64,000 bases of DNA from Micromonospora pisi (GCF_003633685.1 NZ_RBKT01000001.1:62001-126000); one strand, 5' to 3'; positions 25,614 to 34,263 are shown, numbered from the stretch's first letter. Numbers and translations: made by a program. The notes: generated by a model from the letters alone, not told the origin.

Positions 25614-26591
25614 GTGTATTTCGTGGAACGGTCGCGCGTGGACTCCCCGCTCAGCAAGATGGTCTTCCACGTGCCGGACACGACAGTGCTCGGTTGGTTT
25701 CAGCACGCCTGGCATCACGAGGACCCGGAAGCGTTGCTAGACGCCGAGATCGGCGGCGGCTCCTACGGTCTCGACTCGATCTTCGAGGCGATTGAGGAAC
25801 ACCACCTGCCCTGCCCGCAGACCCTTGACGAGCTGCGCGAGCTCCTAGGCGAGCACCTCTGGATCGAATCTGACGACCCGATCCGCCTCGACGAGCGAGG
25901 GCTGCGAGTGCGTACCAACGACGACGAGGTAGACCTGGCCTACTTCTTTCTCGAGGACGAGGCAGTCACAGCCCACCCCGACCGGCTCATGTACCTCGTA
26001 AACCACACCTGGCCGCTGCCGTCCAGCGCCGGAGCGCCCAGCGCGACCTTTACCCCTGACGTGGCGCTCCGCGTCGTCAACCCACCCGGGTCCGGTCCAA
26101 ATTCCGTCTACGCGGTCCGCATCAGCTGGCAGCACACCGACCACAACGGCACGAACCTGGACCAGCGGGGAGCGATCGTCTTCCCCGGCGTCAGCTTGCC
26201 CGGACTCTCCGACCACCTACGCCGTATCGGCGATTCCGTGTCCCGGGAATGCTTCGACGCCGACCTACTGCGCTCTCTAGTCGGGCCCGGCGACGACAGC
26301 ATCGGTCCCGCCATAAACCGTTACATCGCCCTCGAATCCTACGACCTGTCGATTTTCGGAGAATGGACGGCGCCCAGCCACGAGCAAATCCTGCAATGGA
26401 AGCTGCCGGAGCCACCGCTGAAGGCCCGCGTCGCGGTGGACGAGCACCTCGCTCAGGCCGCTCGATACATCGACGACTTCTTCGGTTATGAGCAACTGTT
26501 CCTCTTCGACACGCAATGGGCGGCCGCGCATCCCGACCTGGCCCTGTCCCTGCTCCGCTACGCCGCCCACTGGGACCCGTTTGCTTCGTGA
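25614..26591 (+). CDS. Hypothetical protein
   Basis: 325 residues from a GTG. No family was recognised. It is acidic and soluble, rich in Asp, His and aromatic residues (FQHAWHHEDPEALLDAEIGG, WPLPSSAG), without signal peptide or membrane segment. Codon usage at third positions is clearly GC-rich, supporting a real gene. It converges on the DUF1963 gene and is flanked on both sides by copies of the dispersed repeat. It may be an immunity or accessory protein, but nothing in it proves this. Confidence 0.65.
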   Translation: MYFVERSRVDSPLSKMVFHVPDTTVLGWFQHAWHHEDPEALLDAEIGGGSYGLDSIFEAIEEHHLPCPQTLDELRELLGEHLWIESDDPIRLDERGLRVRTNDDEVDLAYFFLEDEAVTAHPDRLMYLVNHTWPLPSSAGAPSATFTPDVALRVVNPPGSGPNSVYAVRISWQHTDHNGTNLDQRGAIVFPGVSLPGLSDHLRRIGDSVSRECFDADLLRSLVGPGDDSIGPAINRYIALESYDLSIFGEWTAPSHEQILQWKLPEPPLKARVAVDEHLAQAARYIDDFFGYEQLFLFDTQWAAAHPDLALSLLRYAAHWDPFAS

Positions 26592-26673
26592 CGGGTATCC
26601 CGAGCGCACAGGTACAACACAGGTTCCCGACCGGCAGAACAGGTCGACACCAGAAGCTGTGACTAAACTTGCC

Positions 26674-26699
26674 CATCCGCTCTTCGGCAATAGCGGATG
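26674..26699. repeat. Dispersed repeat, hairpin part only
   Basis: CATCCGCT (26674-26681) and AGCGGATG (26692-26699) form a perfect 8-bp stem around CTTCGGCAAT. It matches the hairpin end of the island repeat and lies between two convergent genes, so it may also act as a terminator. Confidence 0.55.
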
Positions 26700-26764
26700 C
26701 CCAGCATCTGGCGTCGGCATCGCCGGCAATGCAGATCGTGGCCGTATCCGGCGCCGCCGGTGTT

Positions 26765-27712
26765 CTATGGGATCAACTCAGCCACGGAAAGTGCTTCGTC
26801 CAGCCGACCAGCGGCCAGGTCGTCGTGACGGATCACGAAACTACCGTCACTCCGGTAATAAAGCTCGTTGTCTACGGGAAAGTGGGCGAGCGACACCCAC
26901 TCACTCGTCAGCCGGTGCGTTTCCTTCTCCACATGGGAATACCATTTCGCGACCGGGATGACGATCTCGCCGGTCTTCTCGCGCCACGCGAGGGTCTGCT
27001 CCGCAATACTCTTGACTACCTCCTCGTCGGCATACCCGCCGATATAGGCGCTGGCGTACCCGTTGTCAGGCGGCCAGAGATCGTTGGCCAGAGCACAGAG
27101 TTCGTCAAGGTGCGGCAGGTCACGCTCGAGGTCACGGGCCAACTGCTGCTGGAAGGGCGACAGGTCGTCCTCGTCCTCGTCGTCCGCCCCGAACCAATCG
27201 GGGAACTCCGCGCGCAGCCTGGCGCCGACGTCGTACTGCTCGCCGACGAACGCGTCGTCGGTGGATCCTGTCGCCACCTCGGTATCGGTACCGGCCGGCA
27301 CATACACGACGCGCCCGTACCTCCGCTCCCCGGTGGCAGCGGCCTGCTCGTGGTCCTGGAAGAACAGCAGCGAGCCGTCTGCCGGCAGGCCGAAGCCGTC
27401 GACTCTTGGCAGCGCCGCACAGTCGACCGAGAAGATGAACGGCAACGGACTGACCCCGTCGGACGGCCAGTCCATGCCCACCGGCAGCCGGGGCAACCCA
27501 CCGAACTGCCCGACCGGAACACCGCCGGATCCCCCGCTCAACCGGATCGACAAACGGAGGTGCTGGATGAACCGGCTGACCTCGTCGTCCGGGATGCCCA
27601 ACGCGAGCGCTGCACGACGAAACTGCCCCTGATGATCCACAGCGCAACATGGTGCCACGTGGGCGAGCCCGGCGACCGGGTGCCCCACGGCCGCACGCGC
27701 TGACGTCGGCAT
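26765..27712 (-). CDS. DUF1963 (YwqG-like) family protein
   Basis: About 315 residues from the ATG at 27712. The start is uncertain: a GTG at 27640 gives a protein starting right at the conserved part (QFRRAALALGIPDD), and an upstream GTG at 27781 lies inside repeat DNA. The core matches DUF1963: QFGGLPRLPVGMDWP, LPFIFSVDCAALP, GSLLFFQDHEQ, FGADDEDED. These proteins have a pseudo-symmetric fold of unknown function and often occur in accessory regions. A second DUF1963 protein lies at 46537-47544 in the same island. Confidence 0.75.
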   Translation of the reverse strand: MPTSARAAVGHPVAGLAHVAPCCAVDHQGQFRRAALALGIPDDEVSRFIQHLRLSIRLSGGSGGVPVGQFGGLPRLPVGMDWPSDGVSPLPFIFSVDCAALPRVDGFGLPADGSLLFFQDHEQAAATGERRYGRVVYVPAGTDTEVATGSTDDAFVGEQYDVGARLRAEFPDWFGADDEDEDDLSPFQQQLARDLERDLPHLDELCALANDLWPPDNGYASAYIGGYADEEVVKSIAEQTLAWREKTGEIVIPVAKWYSHVEKETHRLTSEWVSLAHFPVDNELYYRSDGSFVIRHDDLAAGRLDEALSVAELIP

Positions 27713-27737
27713 CGCTGCCGCCGTGATCGGGTGCGCA

Positions 27738-27823
27738 CATCTCGACAGTTCCGGGCTCCGGTCGCAGCCGACGGCCGACACGGAGCGCGGCGGCTCCGGC
27801 TGAGGGTGCCGCCGCGCGGTCGG
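27738..27823. repeat. Dispersed repeat interrupted by IS110 copy 1
   Basis: CATCTCGACAGTTCCGG (27738-27754), CACGGAGCGCGGCGGCTCC and the terminal GCGGTCGG are recognisable repeat segments. The repeat breaks off where the IS110 element begins. The likely continuation, GGTGCCAGATGAGGG, is found beyond the neighbouring insertion at about 30705. Confidence 0.6.
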
Positions 27824-27869
27824 CGGCTACTTATCTACTGGTGTTACGACCGCAGCCCGGCCAGGCTTG

Positions 27870-28010
27870 GTCGAGGTGACCGGCAGGGTCGCTCTTTCGG
27901 CGGCTGCCCACCGCAATTTGGTGTGGCTCTCATCTGGCATGCGTCCTGCCGGTCACCGTGGCGCGGAGAGGATCCAGAGGGGAATGCCCAGCTCGAAGTA
28001 GCGCTGCCCT
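27870..28010 (+). ncRNA. Candidate bridge RNA of IS110 copy 1
   Basis: A 13-bp stem (GGTGACCGGCAGG at 27875-27887 with its complement at 27945-27957) encloses a loop carrying TCGGCGGCT (27897-27905). This is identical to the bases at the left insertion junction (27820-27828). CATCTGGCA (27931-27939) is complementary to TGCCAGATG at 30706-30714, the probable right target. A second segment has CCAGAGG (27974-27980), like the element's right end CAGAGG, and AAGTAGC (27996-28002), complementary to GCTACTT of the left end. This is the guide layout of IS110 bridge RNAs (target-binding then donor-binding loop). The exact RNA ends are not determined. Confidence 0.65.
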
Positions 28011-28051
28011 CCTCGCCGGATTCAGCCCCGGTTTGATCGAGGAGGACGAGC

Positions 28052-29215
28052 GTGGGACAGGTCATTATCGGTATGGATCCGCACAAGCGGTCCGCGACCA
28101 TCGAGATCATCAACCACCGCGAGAAGGTCCTCGCGCAGGGCCGGTTCACCACCGACCGCGACGGCTACCAGACGATGCTGAACCTCGGCCGGCAGCACAA
28201 GGACCGGGTCTGGGCGGTGGAGGGTTGCAACGGCATCGGCCGGCACATCGCTCAACGTCTCGTCGCCGACGGTGAGACCGTGGTGGACGTGCCGGCGAAG
28301 CTGTCCGCGCGGGCCCGGGTGTTCGACACTGGTCAGGGCCGCAAAACGGACCCGGTCGACGCCCACAGCGTCGCCGTGGCAGCCCTGCGGGCGAAGGGTT
28401 TGCGGCAGGTCACCGTCGACGATGTGACGGTTGCGTTGAGGCTGCTGGTGGACCACCGCGATGGTCTCGGTCACGCCCGCACCGACCTGCTCAACCGCAT
28501 CCACAAGCTGCTGCTGGAACTGCTGCCCGGTGGGGCGAAGAAGTTCCTGTCTGCCGCCCAGGCGCGGACCCTGCTCAACACGATCCGGCCACGCGATCTG
28601 GTCGGGCGCACCCGCCGCCGGCTGGCCTCCGAACTGATCACGGAACTGGTGCAGGTCGACAAGAAGATCAAGGCCGCGAACAAGGAACTGACCGAGCTCG
28701 TCGAAACCACCGGCAGCAGTCTGCAGGGCCTTAACGGCATCGGCCCCTCCGGCGCCGCCCGCCTGATCGGCGACATCGGTGACATCAGCCGATTCGCCAG
28801 CCGCGGGCACTTCGCCTCCTGGAACGGCACCGCACCCCTGGACGCGTCCTCGGGCGACCAGCAACGCCACCGCCTGTCCCGGGCCGGGAACCGACGCATC
28901 AACCGGGCCCTGCACATCATGGCCGTCGTCCAACTACGCCACGACACCGAAGGCCGCGCCTACTACCGGCGCAAACTCGCCGCTGGCAAGACACCGATGG
29001 AAGCCATGCGCGCACTCAAACGCCGGCTGTCCGACATCGTCTACCGGCAAATGATCAAAGACGCCAAGGAGGCCGGGACGGGCCCGGGAGGACACGTGGG
29101 GGCGACACTTCAATCCAGCGCGGCCGATCAAATCCCCATGATCGACACTTCGGAACAGTCACTTCCCGGACCCGCCGGACCCCAGCCTAGAACACCACTA
29201 CTCGCCGCCTCTTGA
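28052..29215 (+). CDS. IS110-family transposase (DEDD recombinase), copy 1
   Basis: 387 residues from a GTG with GAGGAGG upstream. The N-terminal RuvC-like DEDD domain shows IIGMDPHKRSATIEI (first Asp), WAVEGCNGIG (Glu) and KTDPVDAHSVAVAAL (Asp pair). The C-terminal transposase_20 domain shows LNGIGPSGAARLIGDIGD and FASWNGTAPLDASSGDQQ, where the catalytic Ser of the family lies. Full length and apparently intact. It differs from copy 2 at about 45 positions by eye, so the two copies are related but not a recent duplication. Confidence 0.95.
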   Translation: MGQVIIGMDPHKRSATIEIINHREKVLAQGRFTTDRDGYQTMLNLGRQHKDRVWAVEGCNGIGRHIAQRLVADGETVVDVPAKLSARARVFDTGQGRKTDPVDAHSVAVAALRAKGLRQVTVDDVTVALRLLVDHRDGLGHARTDLLNRIHKLLLELLPGGAKKFLSAAQARTLLNTIRPRDLVGRTRRRLASELITELVQVDKKIKAANKELTELVETTGSSLQGLNGIGPSGAARLIGDIGDISRFASRGHFASWNGTAPLDASSGDQQRHRLSRAGNRRINRALHIMAVVQLRHDTEGRAYYRRKLAAGKTPMEAMRALKRRLSDIVYRQMIKDAKEAGTGPGGHVGATLQSSAADQIPMIDTSEQSLPGPAGPQPRTPLLAAS

Positions 29216-29223
29216 CACAGAGG

Positions 29224-30703
29224 TGTCCCTATGACGCGTGTCAAGCCGTTGTTGTGGTGCCGTCGTCGTTCGACGGGACGGTGGGTTGGTAGGGGGTGCG
29301 GTCGCGGACCATGGCGTAGAGGACGTCGGTGCGGCGTCGGGCGAGGCAGAGAAGCGCTGAGGTGTGGTTCTTGCCCTCGGCGCGTTTCCGGTCGTAGTAG
29401 GCGCGGCTGTCAGGGTGCTTCAGGCTGGCGAACGCGGACAGGTACAGGGCTTGTTTGAGTGCCCGGTTCCCGCGCTGGGGCTGGCGTTCGCTACGGATGG
29501 TGCGTCCGGACTGGCGGGTGACGGGCGCCAGTCCGGCATAAGCAGCGAGGTGTCCGGAAGTACGGAACGTGCTGCCGTCGCCGAGGGTTAGCAGCAGCGC
29601 GACCGCGGTTCTGGCTCCGACGCCGGGCATCGAGATGAGCACCTCGACGAGGGGGTGCTCCTTCAGAAGGGTGTCCAGGTCGTGGGCGACAGACACCCGC
29701 TCGTCCAGGACCGCCAGCAGTTGGGCGGCGACACCGCTGATCACCCGCCCGTACTGCACGGTGGCGGGGATGACGACGCTCTGCTGTTCCAACGCGGTGT
29801 GGATCTGCGCCGGCAGGGTCAGCGCGAGACGCCGTGACCGTGGTGCCAGCGCTTGACGCAACGCGTCCTCGTCGAGTGCGCAAAGCTGCTGCGGAGTCCC
29901 TGCCGCGGTGAGTAGTTCCAGCACACCGCGGCGACGGAAGTGCTTGCCGAGTAACCGTTCCAGGGCTGGATGAACGTGTAGCAAGGCGTCGTGCAGCCGG
30001 TTGGTCAGCCGGGTCGCCTCGGCGGCGAGGTCGGCGTCGTAGCCGGCAAGCACACCCAAGGCGGTCACGGTCTCTTCGTCCGGGCCGACCCGCCGCAGGG
30101 TGTGCGGCAAAGTCCGGGCGGCGTCGGCGATGACGAATGCGTCTCGCGCGTCAGTCTTGCCCTCACCGGGATACAGGTCTGCGATGCGTCGCATCGCCAA
30201 CCCAGGAAGGTAGCCGACCTCGATGTTCATGCTGCGGGCGACCGCGATCGCCAACGCCCCGATCGACGCGGGCTGGTCGACGACCATGAGCAGCCGGCCG
30301 TGCTCCGCCAGCTCGGCGAACAGCGCCCGCAGGGCGGGCTCGTCGTTAGGCAGCGCACGCTCGACCAGCCGCCGCCCGTCACGGTCGAGAGCCACCGCGT
30401 AGTGGGTTTCCCGGGCTACGTCAACGCCGCAGAAGATCTCGAATCCGCGGCCCCCGCCGGGGCTGATGTCATGGGACTTGGTCAACAGGCGCTCCTTGTC
30501 ACGGTGGGTAGGCCAGCCGCGGACGACGCGCCGGCAGCCACGTTACAAAGGCCTCCACACTGCACCGGCCAGGTCCCTATAAGCGGTCACGAACGCCCTG
30601 CGGTCCCGGTGACACCACCTCTGAGATCATGACGACAGGAGCCATGAGTCATGCCGAAACCGCTGGCCTACACCCCCAACACGAGGGCTCCAAGAACGTA
30701 ACG
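29224..30703 (-). mobile_element. Second IS110-family element, next to the right end of copy 1
   Basis: Contains the minus-strand transposase at 29241-30485 and about 220 bp of noncoding leader (30486-30703), the expected bridge RNA region. Its ends are inferred: the left limit is the end of copy 1, and the right limit is where GGTGCCAGATGAGGG resumes, a sequence fitting the right target of copy 1. There is no coding sequence in 30486-30703. Confidence 0.6.
29241..30485 (-). CDS. IS110-family transposase (different group)
   Basis: 414 residues. DEDD motifs: FCGVDVARETHYAVAL (Asp), LMVVDQPASIGAL, GKTDARDAFVIADAA (Asp pair). Transposase_20 region: ISMPGVGARTAVALLLTLG, then YAGLAPVTRQSGRTIRSER with the candidate catalytic Ser. 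The protein is clearly different from the 387-residue transposases beside it. It appears intact, with the ATG preceded by a region in which no strong ribosome-binding site is evident. Confidence 0.93.
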   Translation of the reverse strand: MTKSHDISPGGGRGFEIFCGVDVARETHYAVALDRDGRRLVERALPNDEPALRALFAELAEHGRLLMVVDQPASIGALAIAVARSMNIEVGYLPGLAMRRIADLYPGEGKTDARDAFVIADAARTLPHTLRRVGPDEETVTALGVLAGYDADLAAEATRLTNRLHDALLHVHPALERLLGKHFRRRGVLELLTAAGTPQQLCALDEDALRQALAPRSRRLALTLPAQIHTALEQQSVVIPATVQYGRVISGVAAQLLAVLDERVSVAHDLDTLLKEHPLVEVLISMPGVGARTAVALLLTLGDGSTFRTSGHLAAYAGLAPVTRQSGRTIRSERQPQRGNRALKQALYLSAFASLKHPDSRAYYDRKRAEGKNHTSALLCLARRRTDVLYAMVRDRTPYQPTVPSNDDGTTTTA

Positions 30704-30773
30704 GGTGCCAGATGAGGGCGTCTCGATCGGCGGTGGGGCGTTCATTGGCGGCGATTGCTGACAGAAGGAGCTG

Positions 30774-31268
30774 CTACCGGGGTGCCAATCTCGGCATGAT
30801 TCTTTGTTCACCGGTGGCGGCCATCGAGTGCATCGCGCCGCTGGCGAGCGGGATCAGCCTGGCCAGGCCCGGCTGTCCGTTGCGTCGGGCCAAGTCGGGC
30901 CCGAGGCGAGTCATCAGCAGAGTGAGCGCCGGCAAGGGCCGGACGTAGAGGGTGATGTCGCTGATCAGGCCGTCGGCGCCCAGGCGCAACCGCTGGGCTT
31001 CGTAGAGACGCGTCGCGCCGACCTGCGCCTCGTAGAAGAGCGCCACGGTACGGCCCTCGGCGACCTGGTCGGTGTAGGTGATGTCATCGATCGCGGCCAG
31101 GGCCACTTCGAGCAATGTGCGTACTTGCCGGTGGCCTTGGAAGGTGAACTGCTCGGTGATCGGCGAGACCAGAGTGACATCAGGGCTGAGGGCGGCGACC
31201 GCACCGGCGGCGTCACGGGCCTCGCCGGCGGCCCGCCACGCGGCGACGGCGTCATACGACTGATCCAC
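30774..31268 (-). CDS. SnoaL-like / NTF2-fold protein
   Basis: 164 residues from the GTG at 31268, chosen because AAGGGAG lies 5 nt upstream; the frame is open further but has no support. It shows the NTF2-like pattern: AVAAWRAAGEARDAAGAVAA, LSPDVTLVSPITEQFTFQGH, a run of beta strands (RTVALFYEAQVG, YEAQRLRLGADGLISDITLY). Members are ligand-binding or isomerase domains of many functions; this one is unassigned. Its first 17 bases overlap the end of the upstream membrane protein gene, so the two are cotranscribed. Confidence 0.75.
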   Translation of the reverse strand: MDQSYDAVAAWRAAGEARDAAGAVAALSPDVTLVSPITEQFTFQGHRQVRTLLEVALAAIDDITYTDQVAEGRTVALFYEAQVGATRLYEAQRLRLGADGLISDITLYVRPLPALTLLMTRLGPDLARRNGQPGLARLIPLASGAMHSMAATGEQRIMPRLAPR

Positions 31269-31905
31269 GGATACTCCCTTGTCTGCTGTGGTTATCAGGG
31301 GCTTCGTTACTGCAAGTCCGCGCCGGTGGAAGCGGGTCGGTGGAACGCGCCCGCGATCCAGGTAGACCGCAGCCCGCACACAGACGGATCCGGTGATCGT
31401 TCGGAGCGCTTTCCGCTGATCGGCGGCCGTAGGAGACGGTTGCCCCAACCAGCAACACGGCCCCTGTGAAGAAGTAGGTGTTGATCCCGATGCCGGTCCA
31501 GAACTCGACCGTGGAGATGTCTGCGGCCCCCACAAAGCCGCCGCGACGGATACCTGCGACCATCAGCAAATTCTCGGCCATTCCTGGAACACCCCGGATG
31601 ACGAGCAGCAGGCTGCCACAAAACAGCGGCGTCAGAAGTATCCACCGGGGAAGATGTTGAGCCCACGGGCGGACTGTGGCGAGGACGACGACCGCCCCGA
31701 CGGCCGACATCGAGATGAGCACAATGTTGAAGATCACATAGGCCCTCATGCCCCAGGGTCCGTCACCGGTCGGATCGTCACCGGGGAAGAACACCAGGAT
31801 CACATGGGACACCACAAAGAAGATCAACCATGCGAAGGCGCCGTGCGCCCAGCGAGGACCTCTGAAAGCGTGCATACCAGCAGCATCGCCAAGCCAGCAC
31901 GACAA
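31252..31905 (-). CDS. Small membrane protein (four TM)
   Basis: 217 residues. The start is a TTG at 31905 with a near-perfect AAGGAGG 6-7 nt upstream; an ATG at 31875 is the alternative but has no ribosome-binding site. Four hydrophobic helices (FAWLIFFVVSHVILVFF; YVIFNIVLISMSAVGAVVVL; WILLTPLFCGSLLLVI; TYFFTGAVLLVGATVSYG) are followed by a hydrophilic tail rich in Arg and Pro. The loop motif RPWAQHLPRWILL resembles LVRPWGMVFPRWTILL in the Tn3 passenger at 54831-55802. Function unknown. It forms an operon with the NTF2-like gene. Confidence 0.65.
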   Translation of the reverse strand: MSCWLGDAAGMHAFRGPRWAHGAFAWLIFFVVSHVILVFFPGDDPTGDGPWGMRAYVIFNIVLISMSAVGAVVVLATVRPWAQHLPRWILLTPLFCGSLLLVIRGVPGMAENLLMVAGIRRGGFVGAADISTVEFWTGIGINTYFFTGAVLLVGATVSYGRRSAESAPNDHRIRLCAGCGLPGSRARSTDPLPPARTCSNEAPDNHSRQGSIRGSVV

Positions 31906-32336
31906 TGCCTCCCTCCTTGGGTGGGTCTAACTCCCCCAGAAGAGCGAGGCGCGGGAGTGTCAAAGCACTCGACTCAGCAGTTCCGCATGCTGAGCGACTA
32001 CGTCGTGGTCGGACCCGACGCTGGACGCGCTGCGGCGTCGTTCCCGCGACGCCCGACGCGGTACCACTACGACATCCCCACATCACAAACCGTTGGTTGG
32101 ACAGACCTGTTCGTGCAGCATTGCCGCGAGCACCGATGGGATGCCACCCTGGAACCCGCTGCAGCTGTCGGGGTACGGCTTGGAGTGCAGAGCCAGGTAC
32201 ACGATGAGCTACAAAGATCCACAAGCCGCCGCATCGACGTCGGGTGCATCGAGGACTGCCGTCGGCCACCAGGACGGCTGCCTGATCTAACTACGTTGGG
32301 TCACAGGAGGACGGAAGGATGAGCGTGGATCGCGGC
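31906..32336. other. Gene-free stretch before the IS630 element
   Basis: Several short open frames exist but none has a ribosome-binding site or a recognisable protein. Apart from the promoter and ribosome-binding site of the divergent membrane protein gene I see no structure here. It may be decayed coding DNA. Confidence 0.5.
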
Positions 32337-32406
32337 TAGTGCTCTGACCACAAACGTTCGCGGTGTTGGATGACACGCCGCTGCGCCTGCAGGCGCAGGT
32401 GCGTGG

Positions 32407-33543
32407 GTGGTTCAGGCTGGGGCGGTGGCAGAACCTGTTCGAGTACGCCGATTAAGTGATCAAGAGGGTCAGCGGTTGCAGCGCATGGTGCGCCGTGGGA
32501 CTGGCTCGACGGTGCGGCTGCGGCGGGCGATGGTCGTGCTGGCCTCCGCGGGCGGTAACAGCGTGCCGGTGATCGCCCGCCTGGTGCAGGCCGATGAGGA
32601 CTCTGTTCGGCAGGTGATCCACCGGTTCAACGAGATGGGGATGCCCAGCCTGGACCCTCAGTGGGCGGGTGGCCGTCCCCGCCAGATCAGTGATGACGAT
32701 GAGCAGTTCATCGTCGCGACGGCCAACACCCGCCCGGCCACGCTCGATCGGCCGTTCACCCGGTGGAGTATCCGCAAGCTCGTCGACTACCTGGCCGTCA
32801 ACCCGGATCGGGGTGTCGTGATCAGCCGGGAACGGCTGCGGCAGTTGCTGCGCAAGCATGAGATCACGTTCCAGCGGACGAAGACCTGGAAGGAGTCCAC
32901 TGACCCGGACCGGGAAGCGAAGCTGACCCGCATCGAGCACGTCATGCAGCACTTCCCGCAACGGGTGTTCGCCTTCGACGAGTTCGGGCCGTTGACGATC
33001 CGTCCGCAGGCCGGCTCCGGCTGGCGACCGAAAGGCAAACCGCGCCGGCTGCCGGCGAACTACCACAAGCTGCACGGAGTCCGGCAGTTCCACGGCTGTT
33101 ACTCGGTCGGTGACGACACCATGTTCGGTGTCGTCCGTCAGCAGAAATCCGCCAAGAACACCCTGGCCGCGCTCAAGTCGATCCGCGCGGCCCGGCCGGA
33201 CGGTGCACCGATCTACGTCATCCTCGACAACCTGTCCGCGCATAAGGGCGCAACGATCCGGGGGTGGGCGGCGCGGAACAAGGTCGAGTTGTGTTTCACA
33301 CCGACATACGCGTCCTGGGCGAATCCGATCGAGGCCCACTTCGGGCCGCTACGCACCTTCGTGATCGCCGGCTCGGACCACCAGAACCACACGACGCTGA
33401 CCCGCCATCTGCATCAATACTTACGCTGGCGGAACACCAACGCCCGCCACCCCGACGTCCTGGCAGCCCAACGCCGTGAACGCGCCCGCGTCCGCAGTGA
33501 ACGCCAACGACGCTGGGGTCAGGCCCCCGCCCGCGCAGCCTGA
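32407..33543 (+). CDS. IS630-family transposase
   Basis: 378 residues. N-terminal winged HTH for end binding (AGGNSVPVIARLVQADEDSV, then RPRQISDDDEQFIV). DDE catalytic domain: VFAFDEFGPLTIRP (Asp 1), YVILDNLSAHKG (Asp 2), TPTYASWANPIEAHFGPL (Glu). Single intact frame, no programmed frameshift needed. Start taken as the first GTG after the left terminal repeat. Confidence 0.95.
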   Translation: MVQAGAVAEPVRVRRLSDQEGQRLQRMVRRGTGSTVRLRRAMVVLASAGGNSVPVIARLVQADEDSVRQVIHRFNEMGMPSLDPQWAGGRPRQISDDDEQFIVATANTRPATLDRPFTRWSIRKLVDYLAVNPDRGVVISRERLRQLLRKHEITFQRTKTWKESTDPDREAKLTRIEHVMQHFPQRVFAFDEFGPLTIRPQAGSGWRPKGKPRRLPANYHKLHGVRQFHGCYSVGDDTMFGVVRQQKSAKNTLAALKSIRAARPDGAPIYVILDNLSAHKGATIRGWAARNKVELCFTPTYASWANPIEAHFGPLRTFVIAGSDHQNHTTLTRHLHQYLRWRNTNARHPDVLAAQRRERARVRSERQRRWGQAPARAA

Positions 33544-33562
33544 ACACACCAGCCGCCGGTCA

Positions 33563-33772
33563 TCAGCCTGCACTGAAATGCGCCGGATCATAGTGCCGCT
33601 GTCCCACGACGCAGTGGTAGCAGCGCTCGACCTCACCGTCAGCCTTGTACCACTCATGGTCACCGCAGTCAGCCGTGCCCTTACTCGCCAGGCCACGGTT
33701 GACCAGGAACCACGGCAGCCCTCTCCGGATCTTCGTCCTCCACCGGAACCGTCCACGAGCCGTCCTGGTCAT
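33563..33772 (-). CDS. Small basic protein with Cys/His cluster, passenger of the IS630 element
   Basis: 69 residues from the ATG at 33772, encoded opposite to the transposase inside the element. Basic N-terminus (MTRTARGRFRWRTKIRR), then ADCGDHEWYKADGEVERCYH and a short C-HCVVGQRHYDP stretch. The spacing C...H...C-x-x-C and the conserved-looking W-Y-K suggest a small zinc-binding protein. I recall similar short actinobacterial proteins but cannot name a family. No classic IS630 carries such a gene, so it is either a passenger or an older gene split from its context. Confidence 0.5.
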   Translation of the reverse strand: MTRTARGRFRWRTKIRRGLPWFLVNRGLASKGTADCGDHEWYKADGEVERCYHCVVGQRHYDPAHFSAG

Positions 33773-33877
33773 CGCCACACCGTACGACGAGATGATCCGA
33801 CGGCGAAGCCGGTAACCAACCCGGCGAACGTTTGTGGTCAGAGCACTAGATGCGGACTCGTCCACTGCGCGAGCGGG

Positions 33878-34147
33878 TTATCCCTCGGCAGCGGGTCGGC
33901 TCCGTACCACCAGCTCGTCGATCTCCAAACGGCCGACGCGCAGCTCCCGCACCACCGCCCGGCGGATAGCTAACCGCCCGATGACCAGCACCCCAACGGC
34001 CACGGCCCCAACGGCCAGCGCCCCGACGGCCAGGGCGCCGAGCGACGCCGCCCCCGCAGCCCGCGCGCCTGTAGCCGCCGCGCCCGTCGCCACCGCACCG
34101 TCGGCGCGCGTCCCGGCCAACCGCATCAGGCGAACCTCTCGCTTCAT
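33878..34147 (-). CDS. Small Ala/Gly/Val repeat protein
   Basis: 89 residues. After MKREVRLMRLAGTRADG comes a run of 5-residue repeats of the form G-A-L-A-V (GALAVGALAVGAVAVGVLVI), then arginine-containing versions (GRLAIRRAVVRELRVGRLEI) ending in DELVVRSRP. The period-5 pattern resembles a pentapeptide-type or beta-solenoid rod that goes from hydrophobic to amphipathic. Function unknown. An internal ATG at 34126 with GAGAGG upstream is an alternative start. Confidence 0.55.
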   Translation of the reverse strand: MKREVRLMRLAGTRADGAVATGAAATGARAAGAASLGALAVGALAVGAVAVGVLVIGRLAIRRAVVRELRVGRLEIDELVVRSRPAAEG

Positions 34148-34263
34148 CCCCCCATTATCCGCGCACCGCCGGCCGCCCGATCCCCACAGATCCCGGATGT
34201 CACCCCACCGCCCCTATCTTCGTCCGTACCGCCCGCCGCCAATCGCTGCATCCGGCGCCGAAG

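Larger units (their letters stand above)
27824..29223 (+). mobile_element. IS110-family element, copy 1
   Basis: Boundaries are set by where identity with copy 2 (37415-38813) begins (CGGCTACTTAT) and ends (CTTGACACAGAGG). They are uncertain by a few bases because part of the left edge may be target. The element has a 228-bp noncoding leader followed by one transposase gene, with no terminal inverted repeats, as expected for IS110. It is inserted at the distal end of an intergenic repeat copy. Confidence 0.85.
32337..33848 (+). mobile_element. Complete IS630-family element with TA duplication
   Basis: Perfect terminal inverted repeats of 23 bp start GTGCTCTGACCACAAACG (32339-32361) and mirror at 33824-33846. 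TA dinucleotides at 32337-32338 and 33847-33848 are the target duplication typical of IS630/Tc1-mariner elements. The unit is 1508 bp, with one transposase and 280 bp of extra DNA carrying a small minus-strand gene candidate. Confidence 0.95.
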
